Assembly: GCA_018365995.1 (NCBI GenBank)
Contig: JAGZIY010000010.1
Location: forward strand, 1 to 64,000
Source of the DNA: Butyricicoccus pullicaecorum
GTDB taxonomy: Bacteria; Bacillota; Clostridia; Oscillospirales; Butyricicoccaceae
Direction of reading: 5' to 3'
Length of the DNA: 64,000 nucleotides
Position 1 is the first letter of the stretch; each line of letters begins with the position of its first letter. The notes under the pieces are model-generated. The model saw nothing but the letters and a program-made list of their open reading frames with translations. It had not been told where the DNA came from and did no database searches. Below, one piece after another: positions 1 through 9,075 of the stretch. The position numbers were made by a program, and so were the translations under genes.

Positions 1-282
1 CGGCTGGCAGGTCGTATTACACGTTTGACGTGTCCGCGAGGATCACAGGGCTTTGCCCGCATGTGAAATACCCCCGGCTTTGCCGGGGGATATTTATTGC
101 TGACAAAGCGATATGGGAGCGGCACAGGTATGCTGATGGCTGGAGGAAACCATGAGACATCTCTTGCTCGTTTGCAGTTTTTGTGTGAAATCCACAGAAA
201 GGTGCTATCCAAGGTTGGAATTTTGTGTTAAAATATAGATAACAACTAGGAGCATATACACCTTTGGAAAGGAGAACACCCT
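1..282. other. Leading intergenic stretch
   Basis: No gene can be supported here. One short open frame runs into the window from the left and ends at a TGA near 64, which could be the tail of an upstream gene, but it is too short to recognise. A GC-rich hairpin follows at 71-89. The rest is a low-coding stretch leading to the ribosome binding site (GGAAAGGAG, about 267-275) of the first full gene. Confidence 0.4.
71..96 (+). terminator. Hairpin, probable terminator
   Basis: A perfect 8-bp GC stem (CCCCCGGC at 71-78, GCCGGGGG at 82-89) with a 3-nt loop is followed by an AT-rich ATATTTATT tract. It would end transcription entering from the left edge. The T-tract is interrupted, so strength is uncertain. 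Confidence 0.5.
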
Positions 283-861
283 ATGCAGACAAAGACCAAG
301 TATATTCACATTCGACATTGGGATTATTGGTGGGCGACCTATCAGCTTTTAGAACAAGATCAGCCAAACAGTGTGGAGTTCAGCGTGACCAATGACAAGG
401 AAGGGGAGAATCTTTTCTTTCATTTTGATTTTTATAATTTGCCTGCCCTTCAAGATATGATCGATGCAGATGAGTACATGGAGCGGGAACATCCAGATTA
501 TCCGGTATTCGAGGAAAAAGTGGAAGCACTGAAAGAGGAAAAATTGGATTATTTTGTGGGTTCGCTGTATTATCCGGCATTTTTTCCGCGTTTGGAATTC
601 TGCAATCAACCGTTTGCAGAGGGAAAGACGATTTTTGATGCACAAGCTCCTGTTACTGCACCGGACTATGCCATTCTTTTCCTGCGAGAACAAAAGCCTC
701 TTGTTCTGGAAACTCTGAAAAAATGGATTGAACGATTGACAGAGCCGCTTTTCGGAGAAAAGTATGTATATGAATTTATCGACGTTCCAACAAAGGCACA
801 GGCACAGGCATCTTATCGAGAGGAATTTACCTATCTGGCATTTGGCAGAGATAAAAAGTAA
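283..861 (+). CDS. Hypothetical acidic protein, 192 aa
   Basis: I do not recognise the family. The protein is soluble, rich in aromatic residues and acidic (many Asp/Glu), with no signal peptide, membrane segment or metal motif. The start is supported by a GGAAAGGAG ribosome binding site 7 nt upstream. An 11-bp hairpin (894-920) just beyond the stop could act in 3' end formation. It stands alone, with uraA about 300 bp downstream behind its own promoter. It is likely a real gene because the start signal is strong and the frame is intact, but no function is assigned. Confidence 0.7.
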   Translation: MQTKTKYIHIRHWDYWWATYQLLEQDQPNSVEFSVTNDKEGENLFFHFDFYNLPALQDMIDADEYMEREHPDYPVFEEKVEALKEEKLDYFVGSLYYPAFFPRLEFCNQPFAEGKTIFDAQAPVTAPDYAILFLREQKPLVLETLKKWIERLTEPLFGEKYVYEFIDVPTKAQAQASYREEFTYLAFGRDKK

Positions 862-1179
862 AATGACAGACGGAAATCGTGAATTTATATGTGGAAAGTG
901 GGGTAAGGCACCTCACTTTCTGCTGTTGGAGGGGAAAGCAAAGCCATACAGCATAGGCAAAATATAGGGCTGAGTGGTTGGCTCCAGATCGAAAGAATAT
1001 AGGAGAAATTTGCAGATATCTTATCTTTTTTTCTTTTATTTTGTTAGAAAAAATGCTATACTAGCTTGGAGAGTCTTTGTTTCCTGAAAAAAGAAGGTAG
1101 AATACCGGTTGTGTTAAGGGAAACAGTGTGCTCGCAGGCAGGGGGGACTTTGCCAATTCAAAAAGGAAGAGGTAAAAAA
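862..1179 (+). promoter_or_regulatory. uraA promoter and leader
   Basis: This stretch has no gene. A stem of 11 bp with one G-U pair sits at 894-920 (GAAAGTG against CACTTTC plus inner pairs). An extended -10 promoter (TGC followed by TATACT, 1054-1062) lies about 118 nt upstream of the uraA start. The -35 region is weak and T-rich, as is common for extended -10 promoters. The roughly 110-nt leader could hold an attenuator, but I found no recognisable PyrR-binding consensus. Confidence 0.5.
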
Positions 1180-2448
1180 ATGCAGTCAAAGCAAATCATT
1201 CAGGTCGAGGACAAGGTACCGGCACGTCTGCTTGTGCCGCTGTCCATCCAGCACATGTTCGCCATGTTCGGTGCATCTGTGCTTGTGCCATTCCTGCTCG
1301 GTATCAGTCCAGCAATCGTGTTGTTCATGAACGGTGTCGGAACCTTGCTGTTCATTGCCATCACCAAGGGCAAGGCACCGGCATATCTTGGTTCTTCATT
1401 CGCATTTCTAGCACCGGCAGGCATCGTGATTCAAAATTGGGGATATGAATATGCACTGGGAGGCTTTGTCGCCGTAGGCGCCATTGGTTGTGTGCTGGCA
1501 CTGGTTGTCTATAAATTTGGTACAAATTGGATTGATATTGTTTTGCCGCCTGCTGCTATGGGGCCGGTCGTTGCGCTCATCGGCTTGGAACTTGCCGGAA
1601 GTGCTGCCAATACCGCTGGTATTTTGGGGGAGGCGATCGCTCCGCAAAATGTCATTGTATTTTTGGTTACATTGGGCGTTGCCGTTTTTGGCAATGTGCT
1701 GTTTCGTGGGTTTTTGTCCGTAATTCCTATTCTGATTGCTATTATTGCAGGATATGCAGCTGCATTGGCAACAGGGGTTGTCACAACGGCAGATGTCATG
1801 GGCGCATTGACCCAGAATTTTTTGCAGCTCCCGCATTTCCAGATGGCAAAATTCAAGCCGGAGGCTATTATGGTGCTGCTGCCTGTCATTTTGGTCATTA
1901 CGTCTGAGCATATTGGGCATCAGATTGTAACAAGCCAGATTATTGGGCGTGACCTTATGAAAGAACCCGGGCTGCATCGCTCGCTGTTTGCTGATAACTT
2001 TTCGACTATGATTTCTGGTTTGATTGGCTCTGTGCCAACGACAACCTATGGTGAAAATATTGGTGTTATGGCGATGACACGTGTGTACTCTGTTCGTGTG
2101 ATTGCAGGTGCGGCCATCATTTCTATTATCTGTTCGTTCGTCGGGCCGCTCGCTGCACTCATTCAGACTATTCCGGGCGCTGTGGTTGGCGGCATATCGT
2201 TCCTGCTGTATGGCATGATTGGCACTTCGGGTCTGCGCGTTCTGGTCGATCACCATGTCGATTACAGTCGTAACCGCAATATGGTATTGACCTCGGTTAT
2301 TTTCGTTGTAGGTCTGTCGGGGGTGGCAGTCAACATTGGTGATGTGCAGCTCAAGGGTATGGTGCTGGCTGCGATTGTTGCCATGCTGTTAAGCTTGATT
2401 TTCTATCTTCTGGATTTGCTCAAGTGGTCAAATGATTCAGTGGAATAA
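1180..2448 (+). CDS. uraA: Uracil:cation symporter (NCS2 family)
   Basis: This integral membrane permease imports uracil, and possibly other pyrimidines, for salvage. The 422-residue length fits the family. Twelve or more hydrophobic segments are visible. The two substrate-binding motifs of UraA are present: SEHIGH (central helix, acidic Glu) and TTYGENIGV (second Glu). The start is ATG 1180, preceded by AAGGAAGAGG 7 nt upstream. An open frame extends further back to 1066 but lacks a ribosome site and overlaps the promoter. A strong terminator follows. Xanthine permeases belong to the same superfamily, but the TTYGENIG motif is that of the uracil branch. Confidence 0.93.
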   Translation: MQSKQIIQVEDKVPARLLVPLSIQHMFAMFGASVLVPFLLGISPAIVLFMNGVGTLLFIAITKGKAPAYLGSSFAFLAPAGIVIQNWGYEYALGGFVAVGAIGCVLALVVYKFGTNWIDIVLPPAAMGPVVALIGLELAGSAANTAGILGEAIAPQNVIVFLVTLGVAVFGNVLFRGFLSVIPILIAIIAGYAAALATGVVTTADVMGALTQNFLQLPHFQMAKFKPEAIMVLLPVILVITSEHIGHQIVTSQIIGRDLMKEPGLHRSLFADNFSTMISGLIGSVPTTTYGENIGVMAMTRVYSVRVIAGAAIISIICSFVGPLAALIQTIPGAVVGGISFLLYGMIGTSGLRVLVDHHVDYSRNRNMVLTSVIFVVGLSGVAVNIGDVQLKGMVLAAIVAMLLSLIFYLLDLLKWSNDSVE

Positions 2449-2481
2449 GGTTTCTTTTATCGCTCTCATCTGAAATAAGAA

Positions 2482-2535
2482 AATAGCGTGATGACGGTAT
2501 CCCAAATGGATATCATCATCACGCTATTCTTTTTA
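2482..2535 (+). terminator. Intrinsic terminator after uraA
   Basis: A 13-bp stem (AATAGCGTGATGA at 2482-2494 paired with 2516-2528) is followed by CTTTTTATTT. It ends uraA. The opposite face may also end the convergent gene at 2566. Confidence 0.85.
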
Positions 2536-2565
2536 TTTCTTTTGGAGTGGTATGGTTTGATATCG

Positions 2566-3405
2566 TTAGCCTCTGATATCAAGCTGCGTTGTGCCAAAAT
2601 CTATGACAGGCATCTGATTCTCTGCCATGGTGGTAGTCTGTCCGTAGGCAGCCTTAGCTTTGGCGCGCTTGACCTTGCGCTGTTCAGGGGTTTCGACATC
2701 GATTTTTGGTGGTTCTGGTGTTTCGGGTGTGTTTGTCTGTACAGAAGGTGGATTTTCGTAGGATTCCGAAGGCGACGCGGGCTTTTCGGTCTGTACTGGT
2801 TTTTCCAAGGGCTGGTTTTGCTCCATTTCTTGCTGCTCTGCTTGAATCTTTTCGGCATCGGTCGGCAGCTTTTCATAATGTCCTTCCTTGACATATTGGC
2901 GGATTTCTCTCGCTGCGGCATTGACCTTTCCCTGTTCCTGCAAGGCAACTTCTAATTTTTTGCTCAGGGGGATATTGGGGTTGTTTTGCACAGCGTTGAG
3001 GGTGGTCATGGACGAACTGAGCTGTGTCATGCGCAGACGCTCCACATCTTCCTTGGTACGACAGCGTCGTAGTGCCTGCTTGAAATTTTCTTGTGTGCGT
3101 TCGATTTCCCGCGCCTTTTCTAGTGTTTCGGGGTCGTGCTTTTGCAGATAATCCTTTTCTGCGGGGGTCAGCTTTTTGCCGTTTGAAACCTTCGTTTGAA
3201 TGGCTTGCAGATCCAAATCCGGCGGGGCTTGGGGCGGCTCTACATAGTTGATTCCGCCCTTTTCGTGTGTTCGTTCCTGAATCCATTCATCCAGAGATTG
3301 TGCTTTGCCGGAATAATCCCCTTTTTGCTGGCGCTCGGTCCATGTTTGGTGCATTTTCAGGGTCTTGATATAGGTGTTGATGGAACCAATCATGGATATG
3401 CTCAT
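2566..3405 (-). CDS. Hypothetical hydrophilic, proline-rich protein
   Basis: A 279-residue protein of unknown function. The N-terminal half is charged and predicted helical. The region around residues 175-245 is rich in Pro, Glu, Gln and Thr and looks disordered, and the last 35 residues are basic then mixed. No signal peptide, membrane segment or enzymatic motif is visible. The start is convincing: AAGGAG lies about 6 nt upstream of ATG. It is a single-gene unit convergent with uraA. The long basic/acidic coil could suit a structural or spore-associated role, but nothing proves that. Confidence 0.7.
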   Translation of the reverse strand: MSISMIGSINTYIKTLKMHQTWTERQQKGDYSGKAQSLDEWIQERTHEKGGINYVEPPQAPPDLDLQAIQTKVSNGKKLTPAEKDYLQKHDPETLEKAREIERTQENFKQALRRCRTKEDVERLRMTQLSSSMTTLNAVQNNPNIPLSKKLEVALQEQGKVNAAAREIRQYVKEGHYEKLPTDAEKIQAEQQEMEQNQPLEKPVQTEKPASPSESYENPPSVQTNTPETPEPPKIDVETPEQRKVKRAKAKAAYGQTTTMAENQMPVIDFGTTQLDIRG

Positions 3406-3778
3406 GTATTCATCTCCTTCTTCTATATTTGGGATACAGCTCTTATTTATATCATCGGCATATCAAAAAGAAAGTTAACAGAAATTCTGGATTTTGTCTA
3501 TATTGGGCGGGATAGAAGAAAAGAAGATGGCAATAGACGAGGAAAAGCGGGTATTAAGAAGCATTTTTCAGACGTTTTCTATGCTGCTCTGACATGGGCA
3601 CAGGTATATGGAAATTTATCAAATATGCCGAAAAATACGGCTCATATAACTTGATTGTTTGTTGAAAATATAGAGAATATGAGACTAAAATAAAAAATCA
3701 GAAAAAGCTATGGAATCTCTGATTGAAATATGCTATTTTGTATTAAATGATAATCAGCGAAGGGGGATTTTGAGCGAG
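3406..3778. other. Divergent intergenic region, AT-rich
   Basis: It separates the divergently transcribed hypothetical gene and MATE gene. It is AT-rich in its right half, with several TATAAT-like and TTGT-like hexamers (for example around 3655-3680), but no promoter pair with convincing spacing and no structured RNA or repeat. Confidence 0.3.
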
Positions 3779-5158
3779 ATGCGTAAGGAAAATGATTTAA
3801 GAAATGATGCTATGTGGGGGCTTGTGCTGCGTCTGACCATACCTGCCATGCTTGCACAGTTTATCAATGTGCTTTATAGCATTGTAGACCGTATTTTTAT
3901 CGGAAATATTCCAGAAATTGGAGCAATTGCGTTGGCTGGGGTCGGGATTTGCGGTCCAATCGTTACCTTGATTACTTCATTTTCGATTTGGGTGGGGATT
4001 GGTGGTTCTCCGCTTATGAGTATTCGTATGGGGGAAGATGATTTGGACGAAGCACGCCGTATCATGGCAAACTGCTTTTTGATGATGGTCATGATGGGTG
4101 TTGCAATCACGCTTTTGGTGATTGCTTTCCGCCAGCCCCTGTTGATGCTATTTGGCGCAAGTGAAGCGACATTTTCCTACGCCAATACATATATGACGAT
4201 TTATGCCGCAGGCAGTGTCTTTGCAATCGTCGCCATGGGCATGAATGTGTTTGTCATTTGTCAGGGCTTTTCCAAAATGGCGATGTTTTCGGTTGTGATA
4301 GGAGCAGTCACCAACATCGTGCTTGACCCTGTTTTCATTTTTGGATTGGATATGGGGGTTGCCGGAGCAGCGATTGCAACCGTGATTGCACAGATGGCGT
4401 CCTGTGCGATCGTGCTCATCTTTCTGTTTGGTAAGCGTCCGCCGGTGCGCATTACATTTGGGGAGTATGATGTGCGGCTGATGGTGCGTGTATTGGTCAT
4501 TGGTCTGTCACCCTTTATCATCGTGGCGCTGGACAGTGGTTTGATTATTGCTACCAATATGGTATTGCAGCACTATGGGGGAACGGGATATGGCGATCAG
4601 CTGGTCACCTGCAATACCATTGCACAGAGCTTCTTTTTGATGATTACCCTGCCATTAGGCGGCATGACAGGTGCAACCCAGCCGATTCTGGGTTTTAATT
4701 ATGGTGCAGGGCAGATGGAGCGTGTCAAGGATGGACAAAAGAAAACGCTCATTGTCTGTCTGATATTCAGTGGTATTATGATGTTGGCAGCGCATACCCT
4801 ATCCCCGTATTTTGTGCGACTCTTTACCAATGAGACATTTTATATCAATCTGTCCATAAAAATCATTAAGATTATGACCATTATGATTTTACCGCTTGCT
4901 TTGCAATATACCATTGTAGACGGTTTTACGGGACTTTCGGCAGTCAAATATGCAATTACACTTTCCACCTTGAGAAAGGTACTGTATTTCGGCTGTATGA
5001 TTGTATTTCCGCTCATTTGGGGTATTGAAAATGTCTTTTTTGCAGAGCCGGTGGTGGATTTGATCAGCGCTGCCATTTCGGCGTATGTGTATGCAAAATG
5101 TATGAATGGACTGTTACAGAAACGAAAAGAGGCGCTGGCACTGGAAAAGGGCGCATAA
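3779..5158 (+). CDS. MATE family efflux transporter
   Basis: Cation-coupled multidrug/organic compound exporter of the cytoplasmic membrane with about twelve transmembrane segments in two pseudo-symmetric halves. The typical N-terminal half (PAMLAQFINVLYSIVDRIFIG) and the central loop with a NYGAG motif place it in the MATE/DinF group. The chosen start is ATG 3779, with AGGGGG 12 nt upstream. An in-frame TTG at 3770 is closer to that site and may be the true start. The frame runs further up to 3710 without a ribosome site. The 3' end runs into a dispersed repeat. The substrate is unknown. Confidence 0.88.
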   Translation: MRKENDLRNDAMWGLVLRLTIPAMLAQFINVLYSIVDRIFIGNIPEIGAIALAGVGICGPIVTLITSFSIWVGIGGSPLMSIRMGEDDLDEARRIMANCFLMMVMMGVAITLLVIAFRQPLLMLFGASEATFSYANTYMTIYAAGSVFAIVAMGMNVFVICQGFSKMAMFSVVIGAVTNIVLDPVFIFGLDMGVAGAAIATVIAQMASCAIVLIFLFGKRPPVRITFGEYDVRLMVRVLVIGLSPFIIVALDSGLIIATNMVLQHYGGTGYGDQLVTCNTIAQSFFLMITLPLGGMTGATQPILGFNYGAGQMERVKDGQKKTLIVCLIFSGIMMLAAHTLSPYFVRLFTNETFYINLSIKIIKIMTIMILPLALQYTIVDGFTGLSAVKYAITLSTLRKVLYFGCMIVFPLIWGIENVFFAEPVVDLISAAISAYVYAKCMNGLLQKRKEALALEKGA

Positions 5159-5335
5159 AATTTCGTAAAACGTCGCGACATGTGCGTGACTTTGCAAAAT
5201 GCTCGGAATCGCTCATGTGGGGTTCCGGGCATTGTTTGTCCAGAGCGCTTTGTGCGGTGGTCGCCTCGAAAAACCGCAGTTTTCTGACGAACGCATAGAG
5301 CCGGCTTATGCTGCTTTTCATAGGCTGTCGAAGCC
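5150..5335 (-). repeat. Dispersed intergenic repeat, copy 1
   Basis: Reverse complement of this stretch matches the element at 44125-44330 in order: a GAAAACTGCGG-TTTTTCGAGGCG block, CCACCGC, CAAAGCGCTCTGGAC, AATGCCCG, a second arm GAGCATTTTGC, and a tail around AAAGTCACGC and GTCGCG. The central AATGCCCGGAA...TTCCGAGCATT forms a hairpin. The copy overlaps the last codons of the MATE gene. See the findings for the family of three copies. Confidence 0.7.
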
Positions 5336-5362
5336 CCTTGGCGGGTCTGCAATCAGCTAATT

Positions 5363-5453
5363 CTTGACGAATTGGCAGGAGCGTGGTAACATATCAAGCA
5401 GGTTGCCGATTCTTTTTTATCTATATAATTTGATATGCAAATTAAATTATATA
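5363..5453 (+). promoter_or_regulatory. Promoter region with inverted repeats
   Basis: A possible promoter pairs TTGACG (5363-5368) with TAACAT after 17 nt. Downstream, a perfect 10-bp inverted repeat (TATATAATTT at 5422-5431, AAATTATATA at 5444-5453) overlaps a second small palindrome (ATTTG...CAAAT). It lies 50 nt before the Ntn hydrolase start and could be a repressor operator. Confidence 0.4.
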
Positions 5454-5504
5454 GGTCGCGCAAAGACCGTGCAGAGAAAATTATAGAATAGAGGAAATAT
5501 CACA

Positions 5505-6716
5505 ATGGAAAGAAAAACAAGGGGAAAAAAGATAGCTATTTGGATTGGGACTGGCATATTGCTGCTGGTGCTTGCCTTCGTCGGAACGGTTTATGCCGTT
5601 TGGCACAATGAAATCTCTACGGTGGCGAGCATGAAGCTGCTCAGAGAGCGTGATGATGCCCATGAGGATGGGGCGGTTTATACTATGCAGGTCAAAGGCG
5701 GCTTTTATCTCGACGATTTTATTGCACAGGGCGGTGTCAAAAGCGACAGTGAACTGATTGATTTCATTACCAATAAAATCACCAAAGGATTTTTGAAAAT
5801 CAATATCACCGATCCGGAAATTGCCTGCTCATCGTTTACAGCAAAGACGGAAGAGGGAGATGCCTTGTTTGCACGCAACTATGATTTCTCCAAGACCAAT
5901 ACCTGTATCGTATTTACCGAGTCATCAGAAGGACGTCATGCGACAATTTCCACGACCGATTTACAGTTCCTTGGTTTGGACGTGAACAAAAATCCAGACA
6001 ATTTGATGGATAAAATCACGGCGCTTGCAGCACCATATATACCGCTGGATGGTATCAATGATGCCGGTGTCAGTTGTGGAATCTACATGACCTATCAAGG
6101 CGGAGAGAAAACCGTTCCCACCAATCAGGACACACAGAGACCGGACTTTACCTCCACCACCTTGCTGCGCTTGATTTTAGATTATGCAGATACCGTAGAA
6201 GAAGCGGTTGAAATTGCTTCTGCGTATGACCTGCACGATTCGGCAAAGACTTCGTATCATTACATGGTGGCAGATGCGAGCGGGAAAAGTGCAATTTTGG
6301 AATGGGTCGCGGGTACAGATGCAACAGATAATGACGGTGCAAAGAGAGAACTTGTGGTAACATATCAGGATACCGATGCGCACATCGGAGAAATAGAAGG
6401 CAAAGCAGAGTATCAGGTGGTTACAAACTTTATCATTCAGCCAGACTATTATGCAGGCACTCCGGCATCGGACAAGAAGGGTGTCGATCGCTATGACAGG
6501 CTGTATGCAGAACTTGCAAAGACAAATGGGGTCGTGAAGGATGAACAGGGCGCTATGGATATTTTAAGCATTGTTGGCAGAAGAAATTGGAAAAATGATG
6601 ACAACAATGGCTGCACCGTACATAGTGTGGTTTACAATATGACAGATAGATCCGTACACTGGATTCCGAATGAGCATTATGATGAGCCGGCATTTACGTT
6701 TTCTCTTACAAAATAA
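5505..6716 (+). CDS. Membrane-anchored Ntn hydrolase, choloylglycine hydrolase family
   Basis: This 403-residue protein has an N-terminal anchor (residues 10-33, hydrophobic, after a basic MERKTRGKK start), then a propeptide-like stretch, then a choloylglycine hydrolase/penicillin V acylase-type domain beginning at Cys108 (ACSSF, followed by FARNYDF). In this family the cysteine becomes the N-terminal nucleophile and cleaves linear amide bonds. Here it is internal, so self-cleavage or processing would be needed. Likely partner residues include the Asn in LDGINDAGVSCG. Bile salt hydrolases lack an anchor, so an extracytoplasmic amidase acting on acylated amides is more likely. The substrate cannot be read from sequence. 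Confidence 0.82.
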   Translation: MERKTRGKKIAIWIGTGILLLVLAFVGTVYAVWHNEISTVASMKLLRERDDAHEDGAVYTMQVKGGFYLDDFIAQGGVKSDSELIDFITNKITKGFLKINITDPEIACSSFTAKTEEGDALFARNYDFSKTNTCIVFTESSEGRHATISTTDLQFLGLDVNKNPDNLMDKITALAAPYIPLDGINDAGVSCGIYMTYQGGEKTVPTNQDTQRPDFTSTTLLRLILDYADTVEEAVEIASAYDLHDSAKTSYHYMVADASGKSAILEWVAGTDATDNDGAKRELVVTYQDTDAHIGEIEGKAEYQVVTNFIIQPDYYAGTPASDKKGVDRYDRLYAELAKTNGVVKDEQGAMDILSIVGRRNWKNDDNNGCTVHSVVYNMTDRSVHWIPNEHYDEPAFTFSLTK

Positions 6717-6876
6717 AAATTAAAAATCAATGCAAAACGTGGGTAAGTTCTGCAAAATTGGGGTATCCTGCTCGTGTTTGATGCTCATACCAACGCGGTG
6801 TAGGGAAAGTCATGAGATTTTTCCATGCAGGATTGGTTTACAAAAAACGAAAAGTGACAAAAAACCTCTCAAATTT

Positions 6877-6892
6877 CCATTTTTGTAAATGG
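6877..6892 (+). promoter_or_regulatory. Inverted repeat upstream of ohyA
   Basis: A 6-bp palindrome (CCATTT, TTGT, AAATGG) lies about 75 nt upstream of the oleate hydratase start, in the only intergenic region that can hold its promoter. It could be an operator, for example for a fatty-acid-responsive repressor; no such regulator gene is adjacent. Confidence 0.25.
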
Positions 6893-6963
6893 TGTCATTT
6901 CAAAAAACGCGATAGGATAGAGCCATACAAACGACAAAAACAGAAAAAACCGGAAAGGTGGTC

Positions 6964-8937
6964 ATGGATATGGCAAAGAATCTCATTCGGCTGACGGTTG
7001 CAGCAGCGGGACTTGCAGGTGCGGCCACAGCCGCAGCTTTGGCAAAGAAGAAATTGGAAAAAGGCGATGCGGTCAATAAAAAGCCACAGGAAAACCACAC
7101 ATATCGCAATACAGAACTTGGAATACACGAAAAAAACAGCAAGGGTATTTACTATACCAATGGCAATTATGAGGCATTTGCAAGACCGGAAAAGCCAGAG
7201 GGGGTCGATGAAAAGAGTGCCTATATCGTGGGGAGCGGGCTTGCCTCTCTCGCAGCAGCTTGTTTTCTGGTTCGAGATGGACAGATGAAAGGCTCTCACA
7301 TTCATATTTTAGAGGCAATGGATATTGCGGGTGGTGCGTGTGATGGAATCTATGATCCCAGCCGCGGCTATATCATGCGCGGCGGCAGAGAAATGGAAAA
7401 CCATTTTGAATGTTTGTGGGATTTGTTTCACAGTATACCTTCTCTGGAAATTTCAGGGGCTTCGGTGCTTGATGAGTTCTATTGGCTCAATAAGCATGAC
7501 CCGAACTATTCGCTTTGTCGGGCGACGGTCAACCGCGGACAAGATGCCCACACCGATGGCAGATTCAACCTGAGCCAAAAAGCGTGTATGCAGATTGTCA
7601 AGCTCTTTATGACCAAAGATGAGGACCTTTACGATAAGACCATTGAAGATGTATTTGATGATGAGGTATTTGATTCCACCTTCTGGCTGTACTGGAGAAC
7701 CATGTTTGCCTTTGAGAACTGGCACAGTGCACTGGAAATGAAGCTATATTTCCAGCGTTTTCTCCATCATATTGCAGGATTGCCGGACTTCAGTGCGCTG
7801 AAATTTACGCGCTACAATCAGTATGAATCCCTAATCCTGCCCATGCAGAAATATCTGGAGGCTGCAGGTGTCGATTTTCGTTTCCGTACCGAGGTTACCA
7901 ATGTGCTTTTCGAAAAGAAAGACGGAAAGAAGATTGCAGCGTCTATTGTGTGCAAGGTAGATGGCGAAGAACAGACCATCTCGCTGACCGAAAAGGATTT
8001 GGTCTTTGTGACAAATGGCAGTTGTACAGAGGGCACAATTTACGGAGATCAGAACCATGCACCAAGAGGGGACGCAGAGGTACGCACCAGCGGCTGTTGG
8101 GAGCTTTGGAAAAATATCGCAAAACAGGATCCGGCATTTGGACGTCCGGACAAGTTCTGCTCAGATATTGAAAAGACCAATTGGGAATCTGCGACAATCA
8201 CCACGCTGGACGACAAAATTCTCCCCTATATCACAAAGATTTGTAAGCGTGATCCAACGAGCGGGCATGTGGTAACAGGCGGAATCGTAAGCTGTCAGGA
8301 TTCCAAGTGGCTGCTGAGCTGGACCATCAACCGGCAGGGACAGTTCCGTGAGCAAGATCCGGATAAGGTCTGTATTTGGGTATATGGACTGTTTACGGAT
8401 GTGCTGGGCGATTATGTCAAGAAGCCAATGAAGGCGTGCACGGGAAAGGAAATCACGGAAGAATGGCTGTACCATATCGGTGTGCCTGTTGAGCAGATTC
8501 CGGAACTTGCAGAAAACAGCACAGTTTGTGTGCCGACCATGATGCCTTATATCACAGCATTTTTCATGCCGCGTGCAAAGGGAGATCGTCCCGATGTCAT
8601 TCCAGACGGCTGTGTGAACTTTGCCTTTTTGGGACAGTTCGCGGAAACCCCGCGTGATACGGTGTTTACGACCGAATACTCGGTGCGCACTGCAATGGAG
8701 GCTGTTTATGGGCTGCTCGGCGTAGACCGCGGTGTACCGGAGGTTTGGGCGAGCGTCTATGATGTGCGTGAGCTTTTGAAAAGCTCTGTATGCCTGATGG
8801 ACGGGAAATCTCCGCTGGAAATTGAGCTGCCGGGACCGATGAACCTTGTGAAAAAGCCGATTTTGAGGGCAATCAAGGGAACGGTCGTGGAAAAGCTTTT
8901 GCGTGACCATCATATCCTGAAGGACGATATGCTGTAA
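6964..8937 (+). CDS. ohyA: Oleate hydratase with N-terminal extension
   Basis: FAD-binding enzyme that adds water to the cis-9 double bond of oleic and related acids, giving 10-hydroxystearate. The core, starting at YYTNGNYEAFARP, matches the family, with the FAD motif GSGLASLAAA and the RGGREMENHFECLWDLF block. Length is 657 residues, above the usual 570-590, because about 62 residues precede the usual start. They contain an Ala/Gly/Leu-rich segment (about 7-27) that could be a membrane anchor. The ATG at 6964 has GGAAAGG 5 nt upstream; a GTG at 6958 is less likely. Such enzymes detoxify unsaturated fatty acids in gut bacteria. A terminator follows. Confidence 0.93.
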   Translation: MDMAKNLIRLTVAAAGLAGAATAAALAKKKLEKGDAVNKKPQENHTYRNTELGIHEKNSKGIYYTNGNYEAFARPEKPEGVDEKSAYIVGSGLASLAAACFLVRDGQMKGSHIHILEAMDIAGGACDGIYDPSRGYIMRGGREMENHFECLWDLFHSIPSLEISGASVLDEFYWLNKHDPNYSLCRATVNRGQDAHTDGRFNLSQKACMQIVKLFMTKDEDLYDKTIEDVFDDEVFDSTFWLYWRTMFAFENWHSALEMKLYFQRFLHHIAGLPDFSALKFTRYNQYESLILPMQKYLEAAGVDFRFRTEVTNVLFEKKDGKKIAASIVCKVDGEEQTISLTEKDLVFVTNGSCTEGTIYGDQNHAPRGDAEVRTSGCWELWKNIAKQDPAFGRPDKFCSDIEKTNWESATITTLDDKILPYITKICKRDPTSGHVVTGGIVSCQDSKWLLSWTINRQGQFREQDPDKVCIWVYGLFTDVLGDYVKKPMKACTGKEITEEWLYHIGVPVEQIPELAENSTVCVPTMMPYITAFFMPRAKGDRPDVIPDGCVNFAFLGQFAETPRDTVFTTEYSVRTAMEAVYGLLGVDRGVPEVWASVYDVRELLKSSVCLMDGKSPLEIELPGPMNLVKKPILRAIKGTVVEKLLRDHHILKDDML

Positions 8938-8945
8938 CAAGCAGG

Positions 8946-8986
8946 ACAGGGACTGAAGCAGTTTGCAGCAGTCCCTGTATTTTTTG
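8946..8986 (+). terminator. Intrinsic terminator after ohyA
   Basis: A 10-bp stem (ACAGGGACTG at 8946-8955 with CAGTCCCTGT at 8969-8978) is followed by ATTTTTTG. Confidence 0.85.
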
Positions 8987-9020
8987 AATCGTGGAGATGG
9001 TTTCGGTAAGGCATAAGCAC

Positions 9021-9049
9021 TTGGATTTTCCTCGGACGTGCGATATAAT
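9021..9049 (+). promoter_or_regulatory. Sigma-A-type promoter for alcohol dehydrogenase
   Basis: TTGGAT (9021-9026), 17-nt spacer, TATAAT (9044-9049), placed 27 nt before the ATG of the dehydrogenase. Confidence 0.7.
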
Positions 9050-9075
9050 AATGGTATGATAGAGGAGGGTTCGTG

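Noticed and set aside
1..64. C-terminal end of an upstream gene
   Set aside because: Only about 21 codons are visible, with no recognisable motif, so no feature was assigned.
1063..1179. Pyrimidine attenuator (PyrR site) in the uraA leader
   Set aside because: The leader length would allow it, but I could not find the conserved PyrR-binding loop or a terminator/antiterminator pair.
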